Source: Liberibacter crescens BT-1 (GTDB lineage: Bacteria > Pseudomonadota > Alphaproteobacteria > Rhizobiales > Rhizobiaceae). Taken from it: a stretch of 64,000 bases of DNA. The position numbers and the translations under genes are program-made. Shown one piece after another: positions 20,532 through 29,611 of this stretch (position 1 is its first letter; the number at the start of each line of letters is the position of its first letter). The notes beneath the pieces are model-generated. The model searched no databases. It saw only the letters and a list, made by a program, of their open reading frames with translations, and was not told the DNA's origin. The stretch spans positions 1,072,501 through 1,136,500 of the forward strand of contig NC_019907.1 in NCBI RefSeq assembly GCF_000325745.1, written 5' to 3'.

Positions 20532-21583
20532 TCAAAAGATCCTTTCTCTGATTTACATTCCAATATTTTTTCAGAATATATTGGAAGCCACCACCAAGAA
20601 TTTTCAACATACCAATGTATTGTTTTTTCTAAACCATTATCAAAAGTTTCTTGCGCAAACCAACCTAATTCTTTCTGCAATTTCGAGGAATCAACTGCAT
20701 AACGATAGTCATGTCCTGGACGATCCTTTACAAATTTAATCAAATCAGCATGCGGATAGGATGTTGGTATTATAACATCTAACAGTCTACAAATAGAAAC
20801 AATAACATCAAGATTATTCCTCTCCTCTTTGAAGCCCCCAACATTATATCGTTCCCCTACACAGCCCAAAGTAAGTATTTTATATAATGCCTGAACATGA
20901 TCATCAACATATAGCCAATTACGTATATTTTTACCATCTCCATAAACAGGAATATCAAGACCCTTTATGGCATTAAGAATTGTTAGAGGAATAAGCTTTT
21001 CAGGGAATTGATAGGGACCATAATTATTAGAACAGTTAGAGAGAAGTACCGGCAACCCATATGTTCTCCCCCAGGCAAGGACTAAATGATCAGCTGCTGC
21101 CTTAGAAGCAGAATAAGGAGATGATGGATTATAAACTGTTGTCTCCTGGCATAAACCTTTATCAAAGGAACCATAGACCTCATCTGTTGAAATGTGCAAA
21201 AAGCGAAACTTCTGCTTTGCTTCTCCCACAAGAGATAACCACCATGACCTGGCCTCCTCTAACAAAACAAAAGTCCCCAGAATATTCGTGGAAATAAATT
21301 CTTGTGATACAATGATTGAACGATCTACATGACTCTCTGCTGCAAGATGTATGATCGCATCAGGCTGAAATTCTTTGAAAACAGATTGAATACAATCCCG
21401 GTTACAAATATCTTCTTGAAGGAATGAAAAAAGACTATTATTTGAAACATCCCTTAAAGAAGAAAAATTTCCAGCATACGTTAATTTATCAATGACAAGA
21501 ACATGAGCTTTCACTTCAGAAACAAAATATCGACATACCGCTGAACCAATGAAACCTGCACCGCCCGTTATAATTACTCGCAT
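20528..21583 (-). CDS. rmlB: dTDP-glucose 4,6-dehydratase
   Basis: RmlB converts dTDP-glucose to the 4-keto-6-deoxy sugar with bound NAD. Key motifs are VIITGGAGFIGSAVCRYF at the N-terminus, HLAAESHVDRSI, HISTDEVYGS with the catalytic Asp-Glu pair, and YSASKAAADHLV with Tyr and Lys. The frame extends to a TTG at 21595, but GAGG lies six bases before the ATG at 21583. That ATG gives the usual N-terminus, so I take it (351 residues). It is tightly packed behind rmlC. Confidence 0.97.
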   Translation of the reverse strand: MRVIITGGAGFIGSAVCRYFVSEVKAHVLVIDKLTYAGNFSSLRDVSNNSLFSFLQEDICNRDCIQSVFKEFQPDAIIHLAAESHVDRSIIVSQEFISTNILGTFVLLEEARSWWLSLVGEAKQKFRFLHISTDEVYGSFDKGLCQETTVYNPSSPYSASKAAADHLVLAWGRTYGLPVLLSNCSNNYGPYQFPEKLIPLTILNAIKGLDIPVYGDGKNIRNWLYVDDHVQALYKILTLGCVGERYNVGGFKEERNNLDVIVSICRLLDVIIPTSYPHADLIKFVKDRPGHDYRYAVDSSKLQKELGWFAQETFDNGLEKTIHWYVENSWWWLPIYSEKILECKSEKGSFE

Positions 21584-21591
21584 GATAAACC

Positions 21592-22164
21592 TCAATTAAA
21601 ATTGAGGGGCAGCAATGGAATACCGTTATACTCAAAAGAGCTATTTAACTCTTTCAAACCAGGTAAAATTTTGTCTTTATCAGAAATTTTTATAGACATA
21701 CCTTCCAAAAGTGGCCACTTTATTCCTATATCCGGATCTTTCCAAAATAATCCGGTATCATGATCTGCAGAATAAAAATTCGTTACTTTATAAACAACCT
21801 CAGTTTTAGGCTCTAAGGTTATAAAACCATGTGCAAAACCGACAGGAATATAAAGTTGCAAATTCGTATCAGGAGAAAGTTCTATTCCGACCCAACAACC
21901 CCAGGTCGGAGAAACCCTTCGTATATCAACAGCAACATCAAATATCCGACCTGCGATACAACGAACAAGTTTTGCCTGTGCATATGGAGGTTTCTGAAAA
22001 TGGAGACCTCGTACAGTCCCTGCGCACAAGGAGAAGGAATGATTATCCTGAACAAAAACATCACTCAAACAAATGCTTTCCAGGTGTCTATAATTATAAG
22101 TTTCTGAAAACCAGCCTCGATGGTCTTTAAATCTTTTATATTCAACTACTCTAACAGAATTCAT
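21592..22164 (-). CDS. rmlC: dTDP-4-dehydrorhamnose 3,5-epimerase
   Basis: RmlC epimerises the 4-keto sugar at C3 and C5. The 190-residue cupin has RGLHFQKPPYAQAKLVRCI with the catalytic His, GRIFDVAVDIRR, and LYIPVGFAHGFITLEPKTEV. The C-terminal KDPDIGIKWPL is also typical. It is the first gene of the rml set on the minus strand. The 268 nt upstream are AT-rich; the promoter is not obvious. Confidence 0.96.
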   Translation of the reverse strand: MNSVRVVEYKRFKDHRGWFSETYNYRHLESICLSDVFVQDNHSFSLCAGTVRGLHFQKPPYAQAKLVRCIAGRIFDVAVDIRRVSPTWGCWVGIELSPDTNLQLYIPVGFAHGFITLEPKTEVVYKVTNFYSADHDTGLFWKDPDIGIKWPLLEGMSIKISDKDKILPGLKELNSSFEYNGIPLLPLNFN

Positions 22165-22432
22165 ATGAGCGCTCTCTATCCAATAAAATAGTCAATACAT
22201 ACCCTTTTATAAGGTTCCAGAGATTTTTAATCTTTAAAATAAATCTTTTAAAAAAGAATTTTATAATAATTTATTTGTTTATAGATCAAATACAAAATGA
22301 AAATTTATATATGTATACATTTATAATATTAAAATTATAAATATTTATCAAAAAACGGTCACTAATTATAGACTCTAACCTAAACCTGTATTACAGGTAT
22401 CTTACTGCCGCATATACAAAAACTCATGAATA

Positions 22433-23045
22433 ATGTCAAATTTGTCTCTTGTAGATCTTTATAAAATCCATGGTGGAAAGATATCTGATAAATGACAATC
22501 TTATATTACAAGATATGATTGTATATTTAAGCTTTATCGAGGAAAAAATATCACAATGTTAGAGATTGGAGTGCAAAATGGGGGATCTCTAGAAATATGG
22601 GCAAGGTTTTTTTGAAAAGCACAGTGCATATAGGGTGTGATATTAATCTAGAATGTAAAGGTCTGAAGTATATTGATCGACGTATAAAAATTATTGCTGG
22701 TGATTGTAACATTGAAGATTTACATTGCAGTTATTTAAAAGATTACAAAGGAAGTTTAACTGATAAAAGTTCTTCCATGAATTTTCTAAAATCTCTTTCT
22801 GATATAATAAATCATGATCATTGGAATGCAAATTACAGCCGTGCCGAGTTTATTAATAAAAATTTTTTAAAAGATACCGACTTAGTTATAAAAGAACAAA
22901 CCTTAGCACAGATTAATTCTATTAGTTTTTCTAATTCTTTATACATAATTGAAAAAAAGCCGCAGACGAAAAATTACTCGGTTACCCAATAATTACTGGG
23001 CTAAAAGAGCATATCAAAAATTCTGCACCTAAAAACCATAATAAT
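22433..23045 (+). pseudogene. Decayed class I SAM methyltransferase (CmcI/macrocin-O-methyltransferase-like)
   Basis: The plus strand holds pieces of one protein in broken frames. From ATG 22433 the frame reads DLYKIHGGKISDK, hits TGA at 22493 where homologues usually have Trp, then continues in frame with MLEIGVQNGGSLEIWARFF. That is the SAM-binding motif I of the family. A 7-T run at 22607-22613 then shifts the frame; eight Ts would restore it. The next frame continues HIGCDINLECKG and IIAGDCN but jumps directly to IEDLHCSYLKDYKGSL. The central region that usually carries the IDDGSH block is missing, so there is an internal deletion. A further shift near 22986 continues as PIITGLKEHI into the next gene's leader. 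At least three lesions make this a pseudogene. Confidence 0.78.
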
Positions 23046-23062
23046 TGGAAAAACGAATCAAA

Positions 23063-24859
23063 ATGCAATCTATTAGAAAATATTTCAAAAATATAAAATA
23101 TACTCTTCAGAAAAATCTTTTAAGATTAAATACAAAATCTAAAAATTATAAAAACTGGGTATATAATTTTGATAATTTTAATGGAGATTGTCGTCTTAAA
23201 ATAGAGAAAATAATTTCTAGCTGGCAAAAAATGCCGTTAATTTCTATCATTATGCCTGTATATCAAGCTAAGGAAAACTGGTTAAAGGATTCTATAGGTT
23301 CAATACAATCTCAAGTTTATTCTAACTGGGAGCTATGTGTTGCTGACGATAATTCTGGCAATAATAATATAAAGCTACTTCTTGAAAAGTATGCAAGAAA
23401 TGATAAACGAATTAAGGTTGTCTTTCGTAAAGAAAATGGCGGAATATCGGATGCTTCCAATACAGCAGCACAACTTGCAACAGGTGAATGGTTAGCATTC
23501 TTAGATCAAGACGATCTTTTGCATCCAACAGCTCTTTTTTATGTCATTTCTGCTATTATGGCACATCCAAACGCAGGAATAATTTATTCTGATGAAGATA
23601 AAATCTCAGGAAACGGATATAAGCGATATTCTCCATATTTTAAATCTGACTTTAATGTTCATCTCTTTTATTCACACAATATGATCTGTCACTTAGGTGT
23701 TTACAAAGCAGATATTTTTAAAGAACTTAATGGATTGCGTAAAGCCTACGACGGTTCACAAGATTATGATTTGGCACTGAGATTTCTAGAAAAACTCGAC
23801 CCTAAACAAATTGTACATATCCCAATAATACTATATCATTGGCGTAGCCATTGTAACAGCACAGCAAAAAATATTGATAGCAAGCCCTATGCAAGAAATG
23901 CAGCATTACGTGCTCTGGGAGATCACTTTATTCGTAAAGGTATTCAGGCAAAAGTAGAAATATATGATCATGGATATCGAGTTCGGTATGAACTTCCTAA
24001 GAAACCACCACTTGTAAGCTTAATTGTACTAAATAACAATAATTTACCTATTTTAAAAAAATTCTTAGAAAGTATTTTTACAAAAACATGCTACCCTAAT
24101 TATGAATTATTTATTGTGGATAATAATTCAGATGACTTAGAAACTCTCTCATATATTAACAAAGTTGCACAAACACACAAAAATGTTCATCTGTTACACG
24201 ATCATACCTATCCTTTCAATTATTCAATGCTTAATAATAATGCTGTAAAACATATAAAGGGTGAATATATCTGTTTTCTTAATAATCACATCGATGTTAT
24301 TACTCCTGAATGGTTATCAGAAATGGTGAGCATAGCTATACAGCCAAAAGTTGGTGCTGTTGGTGCATGTTTATGGCATGATGATGATACATTACAACAT
24401 GCGGGTATAATCCTTGGGTTGGGTGGTATAGCTGGACATAAGCATGCAGGGTTACCTAAACAGAAGCCATCTTATCTTCGATTAACGAATTTAATACATT
24501 CAGTAAGCGCTGTAACAGGAGCCTGTATGGTTGTTAGCAAGAAAGTCTATGAAGCTGTAGGCGGTTTCGACGAAGAAAACCTAAAAGTTGCTTTTAATGA
24601 TGTAGATTTTTGTATTAAGGTAATGGAAAAAGGTTATCACAATGTGTGGACACCTTATGCCGAACTGTATAATTATGGGTCACAAACACGTGGTTACGCA
24701 AATACACCAGAAAAAATAGCTAAATTTAATGCTGAATGTCAATATATGAAAAAACGTTGGGGTCATATCCTAACTAAGGATCCAAATTATAACCCTAACT
24801 TATCACTAGAAAGCGCTGATTACTCATTAGCATGGCCTCCCCGCATAGAATTTATATAA
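23063..24859 (+). CDS. Two-domain GT2-family glycosyltransferase
   Basis: A cytoplasmic enzyme probably adding sugars to a surface polysaccharide. Numbers are for the 604-residue frame opening at TTG 23045; ATG 23063 (residue 7) is the likelier start. The first GT-A domain (about 63-300) has PLISIIMPVYQAKENW, VADDNS and the metal-binding DQDD at 154-157, followed by SQDYDLALRF. The second domain (about 320-560) has PLVSLIVLNNNN, FIVDNNSDD, FNYSMLNNNA and CFLNNHIDVI. Homologues usually read LNND there, so His415 replaces the expected Asp and the second site may be altered or inactive. NDVDFCIKVMEKGY and NYGSQTRGY fit the family. It follows the methyltransferase relic and converges with the ABC exporter. 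Confidence 0.85.
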   Translation: MQSIRKYFKNIKYTLQKNLLRLNTKSKNYKNWVYNFDNFNGDCRLKIEKIISSWQKMPLISIIMPVYQAKENWLKDSIGSIQSQVYSNWELCVADDNSGNNNIKLLLEKYARNDKRIKVVFRKENGGISDASNTAAQLATGEWLAFLDQDDLLHPTALFYVISAIMAHPNAGIIYSDEDKISGNGYKRYSPYFKSDFNVHLFYSHNMICHLGVYKADIFKELNGLRKAYDGSQDYDLALRFLEKLDPKQIVHIPIILYHWRSHCNSTAKNIDSKPYARNAALRALGDHFIRKGIQAKVEIYDHGYRVRYELPKKPPLVSLIVLNNNNLPILKKFLESIFTKTCYPNYELFIVDNNSDDLETLSYINKVAQTHKNVHLLHDHTYPFNYSMLNNNAVKHIKGEYICFLNNHIDVITPEWLSEMVSIAIQPKVGAVGACLWHDDDTLQHAGIILGLGGIAGHKHAGLPKQKPSYLRLTNLIHSVSAVTGACMVVSKKVYEAVGGFDEENLKVAFNDVDFCIKVMEKGYHNVWTPYAELYNYGSQTRGYANTPEKIAKFNAECQYMKKRWGHILTKDPNYNPNLSLESADYSLAWPPRIEFI

Positions 24860-24881
24860 AATCAAAGAGCACCTACTTTTA

Positions 24882-26642
24882 TTATTTTAAAAGAAGTTGA
24901 GCATTATATAATTTGCGATATAAACCACTTCCTCTCTCAAGGAGAAATTCCTGAACTCCTTCTTCAACTACTTTGCCATCTTCAATAACAACGATATGGT
25001 CAGCTTGAGTAACTGTTGACATTCGATGCGCAATAACTATAGTCGTCTTTCCTTTAGTTAATCTAGCAATAGCTTGACGGACTAAAGCTTCTGAATTTGA
25101 ATCAAGAGCACTTGTTGCTTCATCAAGGATAAGAATACGACTGTCGCGTAACATAGCACGGGCAATACATATACGTTGTTTTTGTCCACCAGAAATATTT
25201 GCTCCATTCTCTCCTATATCAGTATTATATCCTTGGGGTAAATCCATAATAAAATCATGGGCATTAGCAGATTTTGCTGCCTCTACAACTTCTTCTTCTG
25301 AAGCCGTTGGACAACCCAACATAATATTATGCCTTACTGTTCCAGAAAATAAAAACATATCTTGCCCAACATAGGAAATATGTGAGCGCAAGGAATCAAA
25401 AGTTACATTCCGTATATCTACTCCATCAATTTCAATGAAACCAGAATCAGGATCATAAAGTCTCATTAATAAATTGATAATAGTTGACTTTCCACCTCCT
25501 GAAGGACCGACTAAGGCCGTCATCTTTCCTGAATCAAAACATAAATTTATATTTGATAGGATTGGATAGTCCTTTGTATAGGAAAAGTTGACACCATGAA
25601 AAACAATCTTTCCAGCTCCATTTGGTAGCTTTATCGCTTCAGGGCTTTCTTTCAAATGAATCGGAAAATCAAGAAGCTCAAACATAAATCGCACACCAAT
25701 CATACCTGTCTCAAGGGTAATACGTGTACGGGCAATACGTTTTGCTGGCTCATACGCAAGTAACAAAGCAGTAATAAAGGACATAAGTTCGCCAGGAGTA
25801 TTACCTTTTTCTATAACAAGAATACCTGATAAAACAATAACTCCAGCAATTACAAATCCCGAAATGGTTTCCATTATTGGACTAGTAGCCGCTTCTATTA
25901 AAGCTATGCTATTAGCACGCTCTTCTACAGATTGAATTGCATTTTGCATACGTTCACGCATAATATTTTCTAATGAGAATGCCTTGATAACACGAATACC
26001 TATGATAGTATCCTGAAGATTTTGAATAATCTGTCCAAGAGCTACTAAACCTATTTGCGTAATATCACGTACCCGTTTTAATAATAAACGAATTCCTAAA
26101 ATACATAACGGGCCTATAATAAGTGAAGATATCGATAATATTGGCTGTTGAATAAACATTACCACAATCAATCCAATGAGAGAAAAAAGATCTCGAACAA
26201 ATGATGTGATCACGGTATCAATAACATTACGAACTGTTTGAGTAACATGTGTAAACCTCATTTGTAACTCAGAAGAACGATTGCTGTTATAAAAAGTCAT
26301 ATCATGTTGTAATAAACGATCATATATTTTGCGTTGCTGTTCAGCGATTATAGAATTACCAGCGCGACTGAGGTAGTAACTTTGTAAAAAAGAAGCGACC
26401 CCCTTGACAAGGAATATACATGCTACCATACTAGAGATGGTAAAGATCTTTACTATGTTGCGTGAAACAATCATCTCATTTACAACATCACGCATTATCC
26501 AAGCACTAAGAGCTGTTGTGGTAGACACAATTATCATAGAAGCGATTGATATAGAGTACCATTTCATATGTTTACGGAAATTTTCCTTAAACAATCGAAA
26601 CCAAATTTTTTTATCCACTGAAGATAATATATTTCGCAACAC
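24882..26642 (-). CDS. ABC exporter with fused membrane and ATPase domains, MsbA-like
   Basis: A half-transporter of 586 residues that works as a dimer in the inner membrane. The six-helix region (about 25-310) precedes the nucleotide-binding domain: Walker A LVGPSGGGKSTI (about 380), signature NISGGQKQRICIARAML, Walker B RILILDEATSALD and the switch His in IVIAHRMSTV. The closest named family is MsbA (lipid A-core flippase). The polysaccharide neighbourhood supports export of a lipid or lipid-linked glycan, although a general multidrug or lipid exporter is also possible. Confidence 0.85.
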   Translation of the reverse strand: MLRNILSSVDKKIWFRLFKENFRKHMKWYSISIASMIIVSTTTALSAWIMRDVVNEMIVSRNIVKIFTISSMVACIFLVKGVASFLQSYYLSRAGNSIIAEQQRKIYDRLLQHDMTFYNSNRSSELQMRFTHVTQTVRNVIDTVITSFVRDLFSLIGLIVVMFIQQPILSISSLIIGPLCILGIRLLLKRVRDITQIGLVALGQIIQNLQDTIIGIRVIKAFSLENIMRERMQNAIQSVEERANSIALIEAATSPIMETISGFVIAGVIVLSGILVIEKGNTPGELMSFITALLLAYEPAKRIARTRITLETGMIGVRFMFELLDFPIHLKESPEAIKLPNGAGKIVFHGVNFSYTKDYPILSNINLCFDSGKMTALVGPSGGGKSTIINLLMRLYDPDSGFIEIDGVDIRNVTFDSLRSHISYVGQDMFLFSGTVRHNIMLGCPTASEEEVVEAAKSANAHDFIMDLPQGYNTDIGENGANISGGQKQRICIARAMLRDSRILILDEATSALDSNSEALVRQAIARLTKGKTTIVIAHRMSTVTQADHIVVIEDGKVVEEGVQEFLLERGSGLYRKLYNAQLLLK

Positions 26643-26947
26643 AGAAAAACCATCCTTTAAGGAATAAAGTTACAAAAAATAACTTAAAAGATAAAGAAAA
26701 TGTTTAATAAATTAACAATATTTCTGTTTATGCTAGAAACCTTTGTAATCCAATACTATTCTGAATCTGGAATGTATACAAGATATATTATAAAATAATC
26801 CAACGCGTATTATGATACTGAATTTATTATAATCTATTCAAGATTAATTTTTATAATTATAGATTTGGCTTGATTAACAAGTTTTTTAATTAATCATAGA
26901 TTAATAGACAATATTTAAGAAATATTGTTGCAAAGTAGCGTTGAATA
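26643..26947. other. Intergenic region (305 nt), nothing recognised
   Basis: Divergent spacer between the ABC exporter and the plus-strand ORF at 26948. It must hold the exporter promoter, but no clear -35/-10 pair or operator stands out in the AT-rich background. Confidence 0.35.
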
Positions 26948-27304
26948 TTGCCTCTTCCCTTTATAAAATATAATCTTATGATGTGGCCTATTATATATCA
27001 CCTGAAACCAAAGCCTGAATTACCAGGTCTTTCTGTATATAGTTTTCGTATAAAAAATTTCCAGGATACCTTTACTATTTATTTGCCTCTGGAAAAATTT
27101 TCAAAAGGCTATTTGCTTTTTACATCAAGTCTCAGTCAAAAAGACTTTGTAAGTGAAGAGATCACCATCAGCAGGGTCAACATACTGGCAAGTTTTATAT
27201 TCTGGTTACAAGCATTATTTATTTTTAAAGAAAACCATAAATTATACTTCAAAAACTTTTATATTGTTGCTTATGGTTCAAAAAGAAAAAGAAATTATTT
27301 GTAG
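26948..27304 (+). CDS. Unrecognised 118-residue ORF ahead of the RgpF-like gene; possible gene fragment
   Basis: I do not recognise this protein. It starts at TTG (or ATG 26978) and has no convincing ribosome-binding site. The sequence looks coding (GYLLFTSSLSQKDFVSEEI), with a hydrophobic stretch at about 78-92. It ends in a Lys/Arg-rich tail where an A-rich run (about 27279-27291) could hide a frameshift into the next frame. One alternative frame there stays open into the RgpF-like gene 14 nt downstream. It may therefore be the N-terminal part of a split, formerly longer glycan-synthesis protein. Confidence 0.4.
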   Translation: MPLPFIKYNLMMWPIIYHLKPKPELPGLSVYSFRIKNFQDTFTIYLPLEKFSKGYLLFTSSLSQKDFVSEEITISRVNILASFIFWLQALFIFKENHKLYFKNFYIVAYGSKRKRNYL

Positions 27305-27318
27305 AATCCAACCATTTT

Positions 27319-28128
27319 ATGCATAAAAATCATCTTAATATTAAGGTAATTCAAAAAATTCCTGAATTGATGAAAGGCTGGAATAACAATGCAATAAAAA
27401 TAACCTTCGATTTTAAAATAGCGATTGTTGTTCATATTTATTATGTTGATCTCTGGACAGAGATCGCCAATCTTCTTTCTGGATTAAATCTCAATTTTGA
27501 TCTTTTCATTACAACTATAGATAAAAATCTTAAAGAAGAAATTTTATGCCGTTTTCCTCATTCTTATGTCCACATAATAGAAAACATTGGTCGTGATGTG
27601 CGTCCATTTCTTATTTTACTTGAGAACGGTTATCTTGATAATTACAAGTATATATGTAAAATCCATGGGAAAAAATCAAAAGGTAGAGGACGCTATTGGC
27701 TGGAAGGAGATATCTGGAGACGATGGATACTTTTTGATCTTCTCGGAGCACCAAATTCTGCGTTGAAAATCATTGAAACTTTTGAAAAAAATGACAAAAT
27801 AGGTATGATTGGAAGTCATACCTATCGTTATCCAAATGAGTATTTCAATGATCAACAAAGCTGGGGTAAAAACCGTCCTCTGGTTTGCTCACTCATACAA
27901 AAAATGGGAATGGATCCTGAAGAATATAAACTCGATTTTTTTGCCGGAACAATGTTCTGGGTACGACGTGATGCTCTTGAGCCTATAAAAAATCTCTATC
28001 TTTCACACTCTTTCCCTATACAGAACAATCATATAGATGGAACACTTGCTCATGCTATCGAAAGAATATTTCCTGCATCTGTCATAAAAAAAGGTTTGAT
28101 TCTTAAAGACGTTCACCATTTTCCTTGA
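27319..28128 (+). CDS. RgpF-like (rhamnan synthesis F / DUF616-type) polysaccharide protein
   Basis: The 269-residue product carries almost a whole RgpF domain. IAIVVHIYYVDLWTEI starts it at about residue 34, followed by VHIIENIGRDVRPFL, YICKIHGKKS, IGMIGSHTYRYP and DFFAGTMFWVRRDAL. HIDGTLAHAIERIFP comes near the end. RgpF proteins take part in rhamnose-containing polysaccharide assembly, which fits the complete rml pathway about 5 kb away. The exact linkage made is unknown. The upstream 118-residue ORF may be a detached part of the same gene. It converges with the TadG-like gene. Confidence 0.8.
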   Translation: MHKNHLNIKVIQKIPELMKGWNNNAIKITFDFKIAIVVHIYYVDLWTEIANLLSGLNLNFDLFITTIDKNLKEEILCRFPHSYVHIIENIGRDVRPFLILLENGYLDNYKYICKIHGKKSKGRGRYWLEGDIWRRWILFDLLGAPNSALKIIETFEKNDKIGMIGSHTYRYPNEYFNDQQSWGKNRPLVCSLIQKMGMDPEEYKLDFFAGTMFWVRRDALEPIKNLYLSHSFPIQNNHIDGTLAHAIERIFPASVIKKGLILKDVHHFP

Positions 28129-28171
28129 AATACTCCATAATCAATTCATCCTATACAATATAATCCTTTCT

Positions 28172-29434
28172 TTACTCCAACATCCTTATAGGAGAAGGTA
28201 CAGATATAGTTCCGCTGCCGCTACCACCACCAACCTTCAGTTTTTGTGCAATGTCATGCATAACTTTAGATATTTGATTGTAATCTGTAATTTCATAATA
28301 ATCATCTGGAAAAGAACTGCAATATTTCCCTATCTGTTTAGCATCATAACCTGGCCTTACACCTATGGCAATCAATCTCACTTCACCCTCTCGATCTTGA
28401 TCTTGATCTGAAGGATAGTATTTCTGTCTAACTTTATAAGTCATTTTATCGCATATATCTTTTACGTTTGTAAAATATTCCTCCATTCGTCCCTGATGTA
28501 CTTTAAAGTCATCCCACGCTTCAATGTCATTCCTTAAAATCATAAGATGAACACTCTTAACAATTCCATATCCCCGTAATTCTTCAGGCCCTGTTAAAGT
28601 ATAATAAGCTCTTTGTATAGATGCCTTTGGATTTGTATATAATATTGGTGATAGTTCAGAAAAAAAAACCCTAGGGAGGGCATTAAGTATCCCACTCACT
28701 CCAAATTGCATATGTGTCAGAATCGTTAGATCTAGAGAATATTTTGTAACACCTGCATATAACTGTTTATCAGAGTTAGAAAACACCAGCATAATATTAT
28801 TTGCAAGACCCTGTAAAACTTCCTTTTCAAGATTGATATCGTCGTCTATTCCAGGTCTAGATGTATCCATATGGATTGATAATGATACTACATCATATTG
28901 AGGTTGACTTTTTCCTTGTTTGATTGGTAAAAAAGAGATACTTTTTGTTGCAATATTAACAAAATTGACCCCGAATGATTTTAATACAACTGATAAACTG
29001 CTTAGAGGCATTTTATAATGAGGCTGAACGGTAAGACTGTATCCGTCTTCAGGACTTGATTTTTTATCTATAGAAATTTGCGTATTGTTAATAATCTCTT
29101 GTGAAGCCTGCTTAAAAAGATCATCTGCAGAAAGTTCTTGAGATAAAAAGTTACGACTGGTATCAATCGCTATTTTTTCCTCCTCTGTAGTGGGTTCAGA
29201 AGTAGAGGTAGAAATCAAATCTCTTAATTTTTCTATACCTGACAAAGCAGCTGAATCTGCAGCTGCATGAAGAGATGCTTTACTATTCATCATTCTTACT
29301 GTATCAACCGCAAACCCTGAAGCCATAAATAAAACTGGTATCATCAAAGCAGTAAAAATCAAAAAATTTCCTTTTTTGCATAAAATTATTTTTTTTATAA
29401 AAAGAAAAGAATCTTTTTTTTTAAATAAAAACAT
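28172..29434 (-). CDS. TadG-like pilus-assembly/surface protein with TadE/G-type N-terminus
   Basis: A 420-residue protein anchored by one N-terminal membrane segment. Its start is the Flp-pilus TadE/G pattern: GNFLIFTALMIPVLFMASGFAVD (positions about 22-44) followed by MNSKASLHAAADSAAL. The remainder is extracytoplasmic. From about 180 it resembles a degenerate von Willebrand A-like region (VVSLSIHMDTSRPGIDD; VRLIAIGVRPGYDAKQI), as in TadG relatives. No other tad/cpa genes lie in the window, so here it is an orphan. The C-terminus is Gly/Ser-rich (GGGSGSGTI). Confidence 0.75.
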   Translation of the reverse strand: MFLFKKKDSFLFIKKIILCKKGNFLIFTALMIPVLFMASGFAVDTVRMMNSKASLHAAADSAALSGIEKLRDLISTSTSEPTTEEEKIAIDTSRNFLSQELSADDLFKQASQEIINNTQISIDKKSSPEDGYSLTVQPHYKMPLSSLSVVLKSFGVNFVNIATKSISFLPIKQGKSQPQYDVVSLSIHMDTSRPGIDDDINLEKEVLQGLANNIMLVFSNSDKQLYAGVTKYSLDLTILTHMQFGVSGILNALPRVFFSELSPILYTNPKASIQRAYYTLTGPEELRGYGIVKSVHLMILRNDIEAWDDFKVHQGRMEEYFTNVKDICDKMTYKVRQKYYPSDQDQDREGEVRLIAIGVRPGYDAKQIGKYCSSFPDDYYEITDYNQISKVMHDIAQKLKVGGGSGSGTISVPSPIRMLE

Positions 29435-29611
29435 ATTTATACCCTTGTTATTATAGTATAATTTATTATTTTAAATAATCAAAGATTATTCATATAGAAA
29501 ATATCACAATAATATTCTTTATAAATTAGAAAATATATTAAAAATTAAGAAAATATTTTTAAAATAAATTATGAAATAATATTTTCATAAATATTTAACT
29601 TTTTAAAGAGA

